Source of the DNA: Alkalinema sp. FACHB-956
GTDB lineage: Bacteria; Cyanobacteriota; Cyanobacteriia; Leptolyngbyales; Leptolyngbyaceae
Assembly: GCF_014697025.1 (NCBI RefSeq)
Contig: NZ_JACJRC010000032.1
Span: 1 to 59,749 of the forward strand
Direction: 5' to 3'
Length of the DNA stretch: 59,749 nucleotides
The position numbers were made by a program, and so were the translations under genes. Under the pieces are notes generated by a model. That model was given only the letters and a program-made list of their open reading frames with translations. It had not been told where the DNA came from and ran no database searches. Shown here in pieces: positions 16,501 to 25,685 of the stretch (position 1 is the stretch's first letter; the number at the start of each line of letters is the position of its first letter).

Positions 16501-18463
16501 TGGCTGCCATGTCGATATCACCGATCGTAAACGGGCAGAAGCCATTCTCCAAACCAGTGAGGAACGCCTACAACTCGCCCTAGAAGGATCGGGGGATGGA
16601 TTGTGGGACTGGGATATTCCCAGCGGCGCAGTCTATCTCAGCCCTCGCTGGTTGGAAATGCTAGGCTACGGCGTCGGCGATCTCCCCGGCCATGTCCACA
16701 CCTGGCAACAGCTCATCCATCCCGATGATGCTCCTTATGTTACGGCCACTCTGCAAGCCCATCTCAAAGATAGTTCGATTCCCTATGCCTTTGAGTACCG
16801 CATGAAGCATCGATCGGGGGAATGGCGCTGGATCGCGAACTATGGCAAAGTCGTCACCTATGATCTAGCCGGGAAGCCCCTACGCATGGTCGGGATCCAT
16901 CGTGATATCACCGATCGCAAGCACGCAGAAGCTGCCCTCCAAGAAAGTGAAGCCCGTTTCCGATATTTAGCGGACTACGCACCCGTCCTGATGATAATGA
17001 CCGATGCCGAGCAGCATTGCATCCACGTTAACAAACGCTGGCTTGAATTCACAGGTCGGACGTTAGAGCAAGAAATCAATCATGGCTGGATGAAAAGTAT
17101 CCATCCCCACGATCGCGCTGTATGTTCAAAAACCTATACCATAGCCTTTCAAGCCCATCACCCCTTTGAATTAGAATTTCGTTTGCAGCGGGCTAATGGT
17201 GCCTATCGATGGTTCCTGACCACCGGCATTCCCCGATTTGATTCAAATGGTGTTTTGTTAGGCTACATTATCTCGGGCACTGACATCACTGGTCGTAAAC
17301 GGGCAGAAGCTCAAGTTTTGCGCCTCAAAACCGCCCTGGAAAATGCCCTGGAAGGCATCTCTCAGCTGAACCTCGATGGCTACTATATTCAAGTTAACCA
17401 AGCATACGCTGCCATCTGTGGGTATGAGCCGGAAGAACTCATCGGCCAACCCTGGCAAGTAACCATCCATCCCGAGGATTTACATTCCTCAGAACAGGTT
17501 TACCAAACCATGCTGGAGCTGGGGAAGTCTGCAGCGGAGATTCGGGGAATTCGGCAAGATGGCTCGCAATTTTATAAAGAAGTTTCCCTCATCCTCGCTT
17601 GCGATGACCAAGGCAATGCGATCGGTCATTATTGCTTTATGAAAGATATTACAGCCCGCAAACAAGCGGAGGAACAGCTCAAACAAGTCAATATTGAACT
17701 TCAACGATCGAACCAAGAACTTGAGCAGTTTGCCTACATTGCTTCCCACGATCTGCAGGAACCCCTGCGCGCCATCATTGGCTATACCCAGCTCCTGGAA
17801 GACATTTATCACCAGTCTCATTCTGCCGAATCCCCGATCGCCGATCCCAAAACTCAGGAATACATGACATTTATTATCCAGGGGGCGAAGCGGATGAGAG
17901 CATTGATTCAAGATTTACTCGCCTATTCCCGGGCTGGTAGTCGTCCCCTAACCCCAAGCCTCACGGACTGCAATGCTGTGCTAATCGATGTGTTAAATAA
18001 CTTAGCAATCGCGATCGCGGAATGTAAAGCCACTATCACGCACGATCCCTTACCGACGCTATTCATCGATCGCATCCAACTCGCCCAAATCTTCCAAAAC
18101 TTAATTAGTAATGCAATTAAGTTTAATCAGGCAGACAACCCCCAAGTCCATATTTTTGTGAGGGAGTTTCCTGCCGATCCCACACGATCCGATCCCCACC
18201 GTCCGCCAGAGCACCATTGGCAATTTGCCGTCCAAGACAATGGGATCGGGATTAAACGCCAATACCTCGATCGCATTTTTGAAATCTTTCGCCGACTCCA
18301 CAGTCAGCAGAAATTTCCCGGCACCGGCATTGGTCTAGCGATTTGCAAAAAAATTGTTGAACGCCACGGGGGAACCATTTGGGCAGAGTCAGAATTAGGC
18401 CAAGGAACAACTTTTTACTTTACAGTGTTAAATTTAAATTCCACAGGTTTCAGCCCCCAGTAA
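13514..18463 (+). CDS. giant cytoplasmic histidine kinase, two GAF and eight PAS domains
   Basis: 1649-residue sensor kinase with no membrane segments. By motif: a GAF-like domain (about 20-150), a second GAF (170-335, ending QRQRAE), eight PAS/PAC modules of ~125 residues (345-1390, most ending in an ITDRK(Q/R)AE-type PAC tail), then HisKA with the phosphoacceptor in ASHDLQEPLRA (about 1415) and an HATPase domain with DNGIGI and GTGIGLAICKK. It lacks a receiver of its own. The response regulator 64 bases downstream is the likely partner. The tandem PAS modules imply integration of several ligands or redox states, or scaffolding; ligands cannot be read from sequence. Confidence 0.92.
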   Translation: MTSSNLSSTPLDRSQQLERSLRLVRVCHHTLVHAKEEQELLHTLCQLIVDVGGYSSAWVSSPDQDAEAIHQTLSNAGDRSDPLQRAAIALPLIYDNQCFGTLHIAAIDVTDIIDVADVTDVIEAAQIAPFPPEELEILTELADHLSYGIHTLRQTQKHQDLQTALESQIKLDRLINHLTSSLIQASPQAIDQCINQALRAIGEFAQVDHSYIFHYSDDHLTHSMTHEWVADGIPSQIHHTQNFPLAQLPWSTKRLQNGEIVHISSVANLGPDADRDHQTFQRFGIQSALALPLRTRNQIIGLVGFISFHQELLWPEDHIHLLRSFADVLANALQRQRAECQLQESEQRYASLAAAAPVGIFRTNGSGHCIYVNDRWSQMTGLSREDALGDGWMACLHPDDRAQVIQTWQQQLQHKIPSSTEYRLQHTNGQTLWVFCQAVAEYDTSGQISGYVGTITDLTDRKQAELSLQQATQAQIHLQYLAVVIEQVPISIALFDRDMNYLAASQQWLTDYKVDRPSLIGHNHYEIFPEIGEDWKTVHQRCLQGEFVSQLEECFQRVDGTLQWISWDARPWFTPTGEIGGILLFTVDISELKQLEQQRREQEIEVSLVLQGAKAGTWRWDPVNCHSIWSEENYGLLGYAPGDCEASYENWLNAVHPEDRGIAETCIQKALEQGNDFAFEYRALLPDGSERWLTCLGQVFYNDQLQPSSLIGIQFDISDRKQAELALQQLNQELETRIAQRTAELEASEERLRLALESANQGMYDLNLQTGKVWVNPEYATMLGYDPVTFEETNANWADRLHPADRDLITQTYHNYITGTIPEYKAEFRQRTPTGNWKWILSLGKIVAWDEQGNPLRMVGTHTDITDRKQAEEERLKSAQLQQELNLLESLLDTVLAGYWDWDIANHTEYMSPGLKKMLGYENDELANVPETWQNLIFQEDLPKVFESFERHVQSHGTLPHYNEVRYHHKDGSTVWVICAGRVIEWDASGQPLRMIGCHVDITDRKRAEAILQTSEERLQLALEGSGDGLWDWDIPSGAVYLSPRWLEMLGYGVGDLPGHVHTWQQLIHPDDAPYVTATLQAHLKDSSIPYAFEYRMKHRSGEWRWIANYGKVVTYDLAGKPLRMVGIHRDITDRKHAEAALQESEARFRYLADYAPVLMIMTDAEQHCIHVNKRWLEFTGRTLEQEINHGWMKSIHPHDRAVCSKTYTIAFQAHHPFELEFRLQRANGAYRWFLTTGIPRFDSNGVLLGYIISGTDITGRKRAEAQVLRLKTALENALEGISQLNLDGYYIQVNQAYAAICGYEPEELIGQPWQVTIHPEDLHSSEQVYQTMLELGKSAAEIRGIRQDGSQFYKEVSLILACDDQGNAIGHYCFMKDITARKQAEEQLKQVNIELQRSNQELEQFAYIASHDLQEPLRAIIGYTQLLEDIYHQSHSAESPIADPKTQEYMTFIIQGAKRMRALIQDLLAYSRAGSRPLTPSLTDCNAVLIDVLNNLAIAIAECKATITHDPLPTLFIDRIQLAQIFQNLISNAIKFNQADNPQVHIFVREFPADPTRSDPHRPPEHHWQFAVQDNGIGIKRQYLDRIFEIFRRLHSQQKFPGTGIGLAICKKIVERHGGTIWAESELGQGTTFYFTVLNLNSTGFSPQ

Positions 18464-18527
18464 TCCTTGGATAGATTATCCATTCCAGCATCCCTAGCTC
18501 CAGATCCTTACTTTACAAGTTTTCGCC

Positions 18528-18986
18528 ATGTCCTCCAGCCAGCATCCCTCCATGGGGCGTCCGATCGAAATTCTACTCGTTGAAGATTCACCGAGTGATG
18601 CAAACCTGACAATCCGTAATCTAGAGAATGGGAAACTCAACAATCATATCCATTGGGTCGAAGACGGTGATTCTGCAATGGCCTACTTACACCAAGAGGG
18701 TGAGTACAGTCAGCGACCGCTCCCAGATATTATCTTGCTAGATTTAAACTTACCGGGTATGGATGGACGGGAAGTCCTGGAAGCCATTAAGACCGATCCA
18801 CACCTGCGCCACATTCCAGTGGTCGTTTTAACGACTTCGGACAACGAAGTTGATATCTTAGCTGCTTACCAAATGAGTGCTAATTGCTACATTACCAAAC
18901 CTGTAGACATTCATCAGTTTATTCAAGTCATCCGGTTAATTAACGATTTTTGGTTAACGATTGTCAAGCTCCCTAATCTACCGTGA
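18528..18986 (+). CDS. Rcp1-type single-domain response regulator
   Basis: 152-residue receiver domain without an output domain. The acidic pocket is VEDSPSDAN, the phosphoacceptor Asp is in IILLDLNLPGMDG, the switch Thr in VVVLTTSD and the invariant Lys in YITKPVD. The SPSDANLT and long beta4-alpha4 features fit the Rcp1 class, which pairs with phytochrome-like and multi-PAS kinases. It directly follows the eight-PAS kinase and probably receives its phosphate, passing it on to a partner or to a phosphorelay. Confidence 0.9.
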   Translation: MSSSQHPSMGRPIEILLVEDSPSDANLTIRNLENGKLNNHIHWVEDGDSAMAYLHQEGEYSQRPLPDIILLDLNLPGMDGREVLEAIKTDPHLRHIPVVVLTTSDNEVDILAAYQMSANCYITKPVDIHQFIQVIRLINDFWLTIVKLPNLP

Positions 18987-19725
18987 TAGATCTACCGCGA
19001 TAGATCTCCCGTGACGGAATCTATCATGACCGTCGATCGTGAAAGCTGGACTATGAAGGCTCTACGATTGCAGCCTTGCAGCCAACAGATTGCCTCGCTA
19101 GGCAGACATGAGAATTGTTGTAGCAAAAAATTGATGATAAGCAAAGGAAATTATAGGGCACAATATTGAGTGGTTATGGTACTTAGTCTAGTCAAAATCA
19201 TCTAAGTATATATAACTATTCACTACGGCGTCCTGTAATTCGCACTCTAATCAGCCATCCTAGTCAACAAATCAGTTGGATATATTGGACACTTGAATAC
19301 CTGTAACACCCAATTTGCAATTAGGCAATCACTCTGATTGATTTGTAAAGTGAGTCGCAAAAATTGTAGGTTGTACCTATGAGAAATTTTGACCTGTCAA
19401 ATACACTCAAAAAATCCCTGGAGATGCTGGGCTAGTCGCATTGAGCTAGTCACATTAGGCTAGTTACACTGGGCTATTTACTGGGCTCATTATACTGGGC
19501 TAGTGACGCTGAATTCAGTTGGACTGGGCTGCATCCAGTTTTCGTATTTGCATTCTGCGGCCAACAGGCTGATGAGTCAGGATGGAATAGATGATTTCAT
19601 TCAAAACCAATCACCCCACTGAGAGTGATTGCCCAATCTAGCCCACAAATTAATGCAAGGCTTCGAATATCTGACGGAGTTTATATCACTCGTTTGAGTG
19701 GCAATTTATTGATTCAGGCTCTGGA
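18987..19725. other. intergenic region with degenerate tandem repeats
   Basis: About 740 bases without a credible gene. At 18985-19015 TAGATCT(A/C)CCG(C/T)GA recurs. At 19426-19511 a degenerate 13-16-base unit of GGGCTAGT(C/T)(A/G)CA(C/T)T type runs about six times. It probably holds the promoter of the hybrid kinase at 19726. No hairpin with a T run was seen. Confidence 0.5.
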
Positions 19726-20940
19726 ATGACACAATCACACGCTATCAATATTCTTCTAGTTGAAGATAATCCAGCAGATGCCAGCCTTTTCCGTCGCGTA
19801 TTTTGGAGGCTAGAGCAGGATACCTGGAAGTTAGTTGAAGTCCAAACCCTGGAAGACGCGATCGACACCTATTGCAACTACTCTAATCTCGTCCCAGGGC
19901 AGCGAACCTTTGATGTTGTGTTGCTAGATTTAGGGCTACCTGATGCAACTGGATTAGACACGCTCAAGCAATTTCGCATGGCCCTTCCCAACGCAGTGGT
20001 GATTGTTTTAACGGGATTAGATGATGAAACGATTGCATTACAAGCCGTTGGAGAAGGAGCCCAAGACTATCTCGTCAAGGATCAAGTCACGCCACAATGG
20101 TTACTCCGAACCATCCGGTTTGCGATCGAGCGCAATAACCTGTTGAGTCAACTTAAATACAGTGAAGAATGTACCCGCAATTCCCTAGAGCGGGAGCAAG
20201 AGTTAAATCACTTGAAATCCAGCTTTGTCGCGATGGTGTCCCATGAATTTCGGAACCCCCTAGGCGTCATCCGGAACGGCATGGAAATTGTCCGACAACT
20301 TTTGCCGGACACCCTGGAAAACAATGTGGAGAAATGGTTCAACCAAATTGAATCCGCTACGGAGCAACTCGTTTACCTGGTCAACGATGTTCTGCTGTTG
20401 AGCCAAGTGCAAGCCACGAGCTTAAGGTGTAATCCGGCTGTCGTAGATCTGGAGGATTTTTGTAGTGAAATTATAGAAACCATCTCCCAAAGCTTAGACG
20501 ATCGCCTGCACTCGATTTGGTTTGACATCACGGGCGACTCCGTCAGCGTGTTTACAGACCCCAATTTACTTTGGCATATTTGCACCAATCTGCTGTCCAA
20601 CGCAATTAAATATTCCCCCCAAGGCGGTGTGATTCAATTGGGGTTAACCTACCAGGCCGATCAAGTCATCCTCCGCGTGAAAGATCCAGGGATTGGAATT
20701 TCTGAAGAAACCCAGCGTCATTTATTTGAAAGCTTCTATCGGGGCAGTAATGCCAAGGGGATTACTGGCACTGGACTGGGGCTAGTGATTGTGAAACGCT
20801 GTGTAGATGTTCTGCAAGGAAACATTGAGATTACCAGCGCTCTGAATGTTGGAACAACCGTCACCATTACGCTCCCCCTCAACCAGCCAAGCTCCGCCTC
20901 TGAAAGACATCAAGTGAGTGAAACCCGTGAAGTTCCATAA
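19726..20940 (+). CDS. REC-histidine kinase hybrid
   Basis: 404 residues. The N-terminal receiver has LLVEDNPADASLF, phosphoacceptor Asp in VVLLDLGLPDATG, IVLTGLDD and the Lys in DYLVKD. A short helical linker follows, then HisKA with MVSHEFRNPLG (about residue 169) and HATPase (NLLSNAIKYSPQGG, DPGIGISEE, GTGLGLVIVKR). REC-first kinases usually act as relays receiving phosphate from an upstream kinase. With the giant kinase and the Rcp1-like regulator 0.7-6 kb upstream on the same strand, it may be a further step of one pathway, though it has its own intergenic region. Confidence 0.9.
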   Translation: MTQSHAINILLVEDNPADASLFRRVFWRLEQDTWKLVEVQTLEDAIDTYCNYSNLVPGQRTFDVVLLDLGLPDATGLDTLKQFRMALPNAVVIVLTGLDDETIALQAVGEGAQDYLVKDQVTPQWLLRTIRFAIERNNLLSQLKYSEECTRNSLEREQELNHLKSSFVAMVSHEFRNPLGVIRNGMEIVRQLLPDTLENNVEKWFNQIESATEQLVYLVNDVLLLSQVQATSLRCNPAVVDLEDFCSEIIETISQSLDDRLHSIWFDITGDSVSVFTDPNLLWHICTNLLSNAIKYSPQGGVIQLGLTYQADQVILRVKDPGIGISEETQRHLFESFYRGSNAKGITGTGLGLVIVKRCVDVLQGNIEITSALNVGTTVTITLPLNQPSSASERHQVSETREVP

Positions 20941-20957
20941 ATTCTGATTGCAATCAT

Positions 20958-20971
20958 CCCCCGTAGGGGGG
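20958..20971. terminator. possible bidirectional transcript end hairpin
   Basis: CCCCCGTAGGGGGG forms a 5-bp G-C stem with a three-base loop between two convergent genes. There is no T run on either side, so this is a weak prediction. Confidence 0.2.
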
Positions 20972-20993
20972 AGCGCAAGCAGGAGCCCCTGAT

Positions 20994-22073
20994 CTAGCCT
21001 CTAAGCGCTTTCAATAAGCGATCGCAATCGACATGATCGGCAGACATTTCATAGACACACTCCACCTTAATGGGTTCATGGAGCCGCACCTGCCCAAAGG
21101 CATGATCGATAATTTCGACCGTGGTCAACGTATCCAAATCCACCGAGAGAATAGGAATCTCCATTTCCTCTGCACGGGCTAGGATTTCTTTAGTTGGCGA
21201 AAGATGTCCTGTCAGGATCAGGCATTGGGTTGAGGTTTCCAAGGCAGCCAGTTGCAGATCCGTACGATCGCCCCCGGTAACCACCGCCATGTTGTGACCT
21301 TGACGGAAATATTTCAACGCAGAGTTGACATTCATCGCCCCGATCGTCAAGCTTTCTACTAACAGATCTAACCGATCGGCCCGACACAGGACTTCCGCCT
21401 TCAACTGGTGCACCAACTCGGCCACACTCACACTGCGCAGCAGCGTACTACTGGGCAGAATGCCAAACACTGCAATGCCCTGCGCCTCCAAGAAGGGTTT
21501 GACTTGTTGCGTCACCGTCGTCCACTGCTTACTAGGCACGTCATTGATCACGACCCCCAACAAGCGATCGCCCAGTTGCTGCTTCGCCGCCAACAAATTA
21601 TCTAACAGCAGAATAGAGTGATACCGGGCCACCAGCAAAATTGTGCCCCCCACCGCATTGGCCATTTGCCCCAAGGAGAAATCAAACAAACGCCCTTCAT
21701 CCAACGATCCGGGGCCTTCTAGAATGACTAAGTCTCCCTCCTGCGCAACGCACTGCTGCTGCAATTGAGCCAAGTAAGGGGGACGATCGTTGGCCCCCAG
21801 TCGGTGAGCGATCCGCTCTGCATTGAGGTTGAGTACCGTCGGTTGGACGCGATCGTCCGCCAATTTCAGGGTTTCCGGAATAAACGGAATATCCTCATCT
21901 TCATCTTCGCTATTGCCAATGTCTCCACTCAGAGGCTTGCCATAGGCAATGTCTAGCCCTTGGGCTTGTAATTGATGCGCAACCCCTAAAATGACAGCCG
22001 ATTTACCACTGTAGGCTTCTAGAGAACCCACAACCAGATATTTTGCGGACTTTGCCACGTCCTCGCTTCCCAT
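20994..22073 (-). CDS. phosphotransacetylase-family / DRTGG-domain protein
   Basis: 359 residues. The N-terminal half is a BioD-like P-loop NTPase domain (YLVVGSLEAYSGKSAVILG around residue 12; ILEGPGSLDEGRLFDFSL near 115). The C-terminal half (about 220-335) matches the DRTGG domain (VTGGDRTDLQLAALE, LILTGHLSPTKEI). This is the regulatory N-terminal architecture of large Pta enzymes without the catalytic phosphotransacetylase domain. Cyanobacteria commonly carry it as a separate gene. It is probably a nucleotide- or ligand-sensing protein; the exact role is not established. Confidence 0.8.
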   Translation of the reverse strand: MGSEDVAKSAKYLVVGSLEAYSGKSAVILGVAHQLQAQGLDIAYGKPLSGDIGNSEDEDEDIPFIPETLKLADDRVQPTVLNLNAERIAHRLGANDRPPYLAQLQQQCVAQEGDLVILEGPGSLDEGRLFDFSLGQMANAVGGTILLVARYHSILLLDNLLAAKQQLGDRLLGVVINDVPSKQWTTVTQQVKPFLEAQGIAVFGILPSSTLLRSVSVAELVHQLKAEVLCRADRLDLLVESLTIGAMNVNSALKYFRQGHNMAVVTGGDRTDLQLAALETSTQCLILTGHLSPTKEILARAEEMEIPILSVDLDTLTTVEIIDHAFGQVRLHEPIKVECVYEMSADHVDCDRLLKALRG

Positions 22074-22542
22074 GCAGATTCCGATCCTATGCGTCTAAGC
22101 AATGCATTTTAAACAATGCATTTTAAGTAGTATAGAGGACGATGATTCCCTTCGGGTTGACCTCAAACAAGCAAACACAATGCAGGCAACCAGAAAACAA
22201 AACAGACAACAAAAAGGGGTACCGTCACACCTAACTTGCTAGTTCCTAGCTTAGGCCCATGACCAATGCCCCTCCCTGGATGGATATGCTTTTGGATGGA
22301 TATGCTTTTGGATAGATATATTCTGCTTGACCGTTCAACTTGCGCTATAGTTGCAATCCTTTCGCGCAAGGTGTAACCCTTGTCGCGCCAGAGGGATAAC
22401 TCTTGCACTGAAGGTGTAACCCCCAGCAACCGTTCCCCCCAGCGATCCTCACCCACGGACAGCATCGATCTACTCAGCTGAGTTCTCAATGCACCTAGTT
22501 GTCAACGAACCTAGTTGTCAACGAACCTAGTTGTCAACGAAC
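22074..22542. other. intergenic region with two 16-bp tandem arrays
   Basis: Non-coding as far as I can see. At 22278-22320 TGGATGGATATGCTTT repeats about 2.6 times. At 22494-22547 CCTAGTTGTCAACGAA repeats three times plus a partial unit, ending just inside the 3' end of the next gene. The frame at 22163-22489 has no recognisable features. Confidence 0.55.
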
Positions 22543-22920
22543 CTAGTCCTCAATGCGCAGGAGCTTACGGTAGAACCCTTGGGAAAAGTCTGCTAGACGG
22601 CTGCGTTTGAAGTTCATAATGACTTCAATCAAAAAGTCAACAAACTCAAAATTGGCCATCATCACTTCATAGCTCAACTCTGCATTGCCATCAAACTGGA
22701 TGCGGCAGCGGCAGAGATCAGCGGGAAGAGAAGAGACATTCCAAGTTGCAATGAATGGGATACTATCCGCCCCTTCAATATTTCGCTGACCTTCTAAACT
22801 GCCTCGTTGATACAGGCTAATCGCGAAGGGCAGAATTTGCTTTTTAGTAGTCTGGGGATAGTAAGGAACATACACCCCACATTGAGGAGCAGGCGCTGGT
22901 TGGAGTTTCTCGATGGACAT
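22543..22920 (-). CDS. conserved cyanobacterial hypothetical protein
   Basis: 125-residue soluble protein. The conserved-looking core includes GVYVPYYPQTTKKQILPF, a YQRGSLEGQ segment, IQFDGNAELSYEVMMANFE and FVDFLIEVIMNFKR. I recall homologues of this length in many cyanobacteria, but no function. The last codons overlap the 16-base tandem array downstream. It is on the same strand as the large GTPase gene upstream, about 155 bases away. Confidence 0.6.
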   Translation of the reverse strand: MSIEKLQPAPAPQCGVYVPYYPQTTKKQILPFAISLYQRGSLEGQRNIEGADSIPFIATWNVSSLPADLCRCRIQFDGNAELSYEVMMANFEFVDFLIEVIMNFKRSRLADFSQGFYRKLLRIED

Positions 22921-23075
22921 GGATCTATGGATTCAGGCGATGAACTCAAGCGTAACGCAGGATAGATAAAGGAAGAGTAAATTTCGGAAAAAGATTAAAT
23001 TCCTCTATCTCCGCTCAATTTAATTCACCTTATTCTGCCCAGGATATTTCTACTTGTACCCTTTTGAGAAGAATT

Positions 23076-25004
23076 TCAGCCCATGGGAATAACCAATCCA
23101 CGATCGAGGAACTGGGTAAAGCGATCGGCCAATTTTTCCCCTGGCAGCCCCCCCGTCCAATATTCCACAACAGTATGACCAAAGGCCCAGGCATTGCGAT
23201 CGGCGGTTCCCGCAGGATTTGTCAACACCGGCCAGAGTGTTAGTAAATCGAAGGCAGGCCCCGGAGGAGCTTTGGGCCGATCGGCCAGCAAGGTATACAA
23301 TTCGTAGGCCATCTGCAACTTACCAATCACCAGTGGTAATTGCTCAACCGGAATTTTTTCAGCTAGCAGAATAGCCAGGGCGGGAGATCCCGTTGCTAGG
23401 GTGGAGAGAAAATTGAGCACGGGGCTTTTGAGAAAGGCCGTTAACCCTTGGGTCGTCGTCATTTGGAAGCTGTACTGATCAATAATTTTGGCCGCAGCGA
23501 GACTTCGGCTGTCGAGGTCATTGAGAAACCGAGCAAGGCGCAATTGTTTAGCAGGATCCAGAACTTGGATGATCGCTTGGGAAAGATCTGCAAGCCCCCA
23601 GGCTGGGCGATCGGTACTCTGGGTCACTAGGGGAAAAATATCTTGCAGGAGGGGCAAGGTTTCACGACGGTAGGCGATCGCCTCGCGGATGGCGATTTCC
23701 TTGGGTTGGGTGCCCGTGCGCCAGTCGTAGGACGGTTGCCACTCCCGTAGGGGCCGCAGGCGATCGACCTGGGTGACAACGCCCAGCAGCGGCAGATCCG
23801 GCGCAACGGCTTGTAGATCTTGCAAAAATTCCAAGTCCATTTGTAAGGCTGGATCCAAGGCAGGTGTCACTAATAGCAACCCATCACAATCCTGGGCGTG
23901 CTCCAACACCTGATCCCGCAAGTCCGATCGCTGCACCTGCTCATACCCCGGCGTATCCCAGAGGGTCAGCGTTTCCCCCGTAGGAGCCTGCCAGCGGTAG
24001 TCCCGAATCCTATCGGTACTAGGTAATGCATCCACCTCGGCTTGGGGCTCTACAAACAGGGTGTTAATTAAGCTGCTCTTGCCCGCCCCTGTGCGACCCA
24101 CCAGCAATAGGTTCACGGGCTGCTGCGCAACCGTTTCCGGGGGGCTAGCTTGGGCCAGGATTTCCTTCAGCGTTCGGGTTTCGGCCTTGGGCAGGGCGGG
24201 TTGGGGCGTATCGGGTAGGGCCGTTGCAGGTTGACCGCTGTAAAGGGCGATCGCCTGTTGGGCCAGGTTGCGCAGGGTGGCTTCCCGCAGCAGTTGCCCC
24301 AGGTTGCCAATCAACTCCTGGGTGGCGCGGTTGTTCGTGCCTTGGGTGAGGGTGCGGGCCGCAGCAGTTACAGGATTGAGGATCCATTGAGCCCACTGCC
24401 AAAGTTGCCAGACCCTGCGGGCGGAGGGGGCTAACTTCTGGTAGATTTCGTAGGCTTCGTAGGCTTGGCCGATCGTCAGTTGATTCAAGACGGGGGAGAG
24501 CTTTTGCATCCATTGATCGAGGTCGTCCACCGTCCCCCGCAGCAAGGCGTAGGCTTGGGGCACGTAGATATTCAGCAAGGGTTGCTTGGCTTGGGGTGCG
24601 TAGAGGTGGGCGATCGCGCTAATCAAACTGAGACAGCGTTGCCAAAATAGATTCCAGTCCTGCCACACTGGGGGATCGCTGCGGGACTCGTCTAAAATTC
24701 GCCGGAGTTCTGCGTCTGCTTGGCTATCTAGGGAGCCTCCCATCGCCGGAGCCGGGGCTGAATCATCCACGGGGGGCAATTGGCTGGACAGTTCCGCGAT
24801 CGCGGCTTCTACCTGGGTTAACGCGGGTTGCGTCCACTTCACCAACAGCCAGCGCCAACCAACGAAGAGAAGGCCGATGACTGCCCAGATCCAACTGAGG
24901 CCCCAGGCGTGGATTTGGAGACCTGCGGCAATCAGCAGAAAGGTCAGAACTAGGGCGATCGGCGCAGCGAGAACCCCCCACTGCCAAGTTTGCAAACGCA
25001 CCAT
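23076..25004 (-). CDS. membrane-anchored GTP-binding protein
   Basis: 642 residues. Two hydrophobic helices at the N terminus (about 9-30 and 36-52) anchor it. A long helical region precedes the GTPase domain, which has G1 GRTGAGKS (303-310), G3 DTPG (350-353) and G4 TQVD (411-414; T/NKxD is usual). A hydrophobic segment near 535-560 may be a second membrane contact. It resembles the HSR1/Era-related GTPases common in cyanobacteria. The role is unknown, plausibly membrane or division related. Confidence 0.8.
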   Translation of the reverse strand: MVRLQTWQWGVLAAPIALVLTFLLIAAGLQIHAWGLSWIWAVIGLLFVGWRWLLVKWTQPALTQVEAAIAELSSQLPPVDDSAPAPAMGGSLDSQADAELRRILDESRSDPPVWQDWNLFWQRCLSLISAIAHLYAPQAKQPLLNIYVPQAYALLRGTVDDLDQWMQKLSPVLNQLTIGQAYEAYEIYQKLAPSARRVWQLWQWAQWILNPVTAAARTLTQGTNNRATQELIGNLGQLLREATLRNLAQQAIALYSGQPATALPDTPQPALPKAETRTLKEILAQASPPETVAQQPVNLLLVGRTGAGKSSLINTLFVEPQAEVDALPSTDRIRDYRWQAPTGETLTLWDTPGYEQVQRSDLRDQVLEHAQDCDGLLLVTPALDPALQMDLEFLQDLQAVAPDLPLLGVVTQVDRLRPLREWQPSYDWRTGTQPKEIAIREAIAYRRETLPLLQDIFPLVTQSTDRPAWGLADLSQAIIQVLDPAKQLRLARFLNDLDSRSLAAAKIIDQYSFQMTTTQGLTAFLKSPVLNFLSTLATGSPALAILLAEKIPVEQLPLVIGKLQMAYELYTLLADRPKAPPGPAFDLLTLWPVLTNPAGTADRNAWAFGHTVVEYWTGGLPGEKLADRFTQFLDRGLVIPMG

Positions 25005-25176
25005 AGGAAAAAGCTAGAAGCAAAGGTCAATCAGTTCAGCCCTTGGGCCTGCCTTTCAGTCTAATCAAGGAAATGGTATCTCGCTCGAATAGAGGTCGGA
25101 TTGCTTGTCCCGCCTGGGTTGAGGAGATTTTCCCGAACCGTCATGGGGGGAATACCCCCTCGAAATTTCGGAGTTC

Positions 25177-25205
25177 TTTACAAATCGAAATATCTTTATT
25201 AAGAT
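25177..25205 (+). promoter_or_regulatory. sigma-70-type promoter of the hli gene
   Basis: TTTACA (25177-25182), 17-base spacer and TAAGAT (25200-25205), giving a leader of roughly 40 bases before the Hli start codon. Palindromes CGAAATTTCG (25161-25170) and GGGGGAATACCCCC (about 25146-25159) lie just upstream and could be regulator sites. Confidence 0.5.
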
Positions 25206-25252
25206 AAGTTAAGAATATGAAGCACTTCGAAAACAAATCTTGAGGAAACCCC

Positions 25253-25468
25253 ATGAGAAGCGGTGGAATTATTGACGACCAAGGCAAAATGAACAACTTC
25301 GCGATCGAGCCGAAGATGTCCTACGTTGAGAATGGCCAGTCTCAGTTTGGTTTCAATGCCTATGCTGAAAAGCTGAATGGTCGGTTGGCGATGATTGGTT
25401 TTATTTCTGCGATCGTCCTAGAGATCGTCACGGGGCATGGTGTTGTCGGCTTTTTGACTGGACTGTAA
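25253..25468 (+). CDS. hli: high-light-inducible protein (Hli/Scp)
   Basis: 71-residue single-helix chlorophyll a/b-binding-like protein. Residues about 43-53 contain the chlorophyll-binding signature EKLNGRLAMIGF, followed by a membrane helix ending HGVVGFLTGL. Hli proteins sit in the thylakoid, bind chlorophyll and carotenoid, and protect or help assemble photosystem II under high light and stress. GAGGAAACCCC before the ATG is a good ribosome binding site. It is monocistronic, with its own promoter and a strong terminator. Confidence 0.95.
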   Translation: MRSGGIIDDQGKMNNFAIEPKMSYVENGQSQFGFNAYAEKLNGRLAMIGFISAIVLEIVTGHGVVGFLTGL

Positions 25469-25564
25469 TTAGGTTGATCGTTGATTCAGTTCATACTTGC
25501 ATTTTGCATTGATCGCACATCACTACGGGGTGAAATAGATCAGTAGTGGAATAAACAATAGAAA

Positions 25565-25608
25565 ACTCGGGGCTTCAGTATCGTTACGGTGGAAGCCTCG
25601 AGTTTTTT
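25565..25608 (+). terminator. intrinsic terminator after hli
   Basis: A 12-bp stem (25565-25576 with 25592-25603, one G-U pair) and a 15-base loop, followed by a run of six T. It lies about 95 bases after the Hli stop and before the convergent polA gene. Confidence 0.8.
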
Positions 25609-25685
25609 GTTGTTCTTTGTTGCGCTTTTCTGCGATCGCTTTTGTAACTTAAATAGATCACAGGCTCGGCCTACTGGTATTAGGC

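Noticed and set aside
22163-22489. Minus-strand frame of 108 codons
   Set aside because: It covers a tandem-repeat region, and I see no domain, ribosome binding site or composition supporting a gene.
25177-25200. HLR1 high-light regulatory element before hli
   Set aside because: Only one TTTACA half-site is present; the second half at the required spacing does not match.
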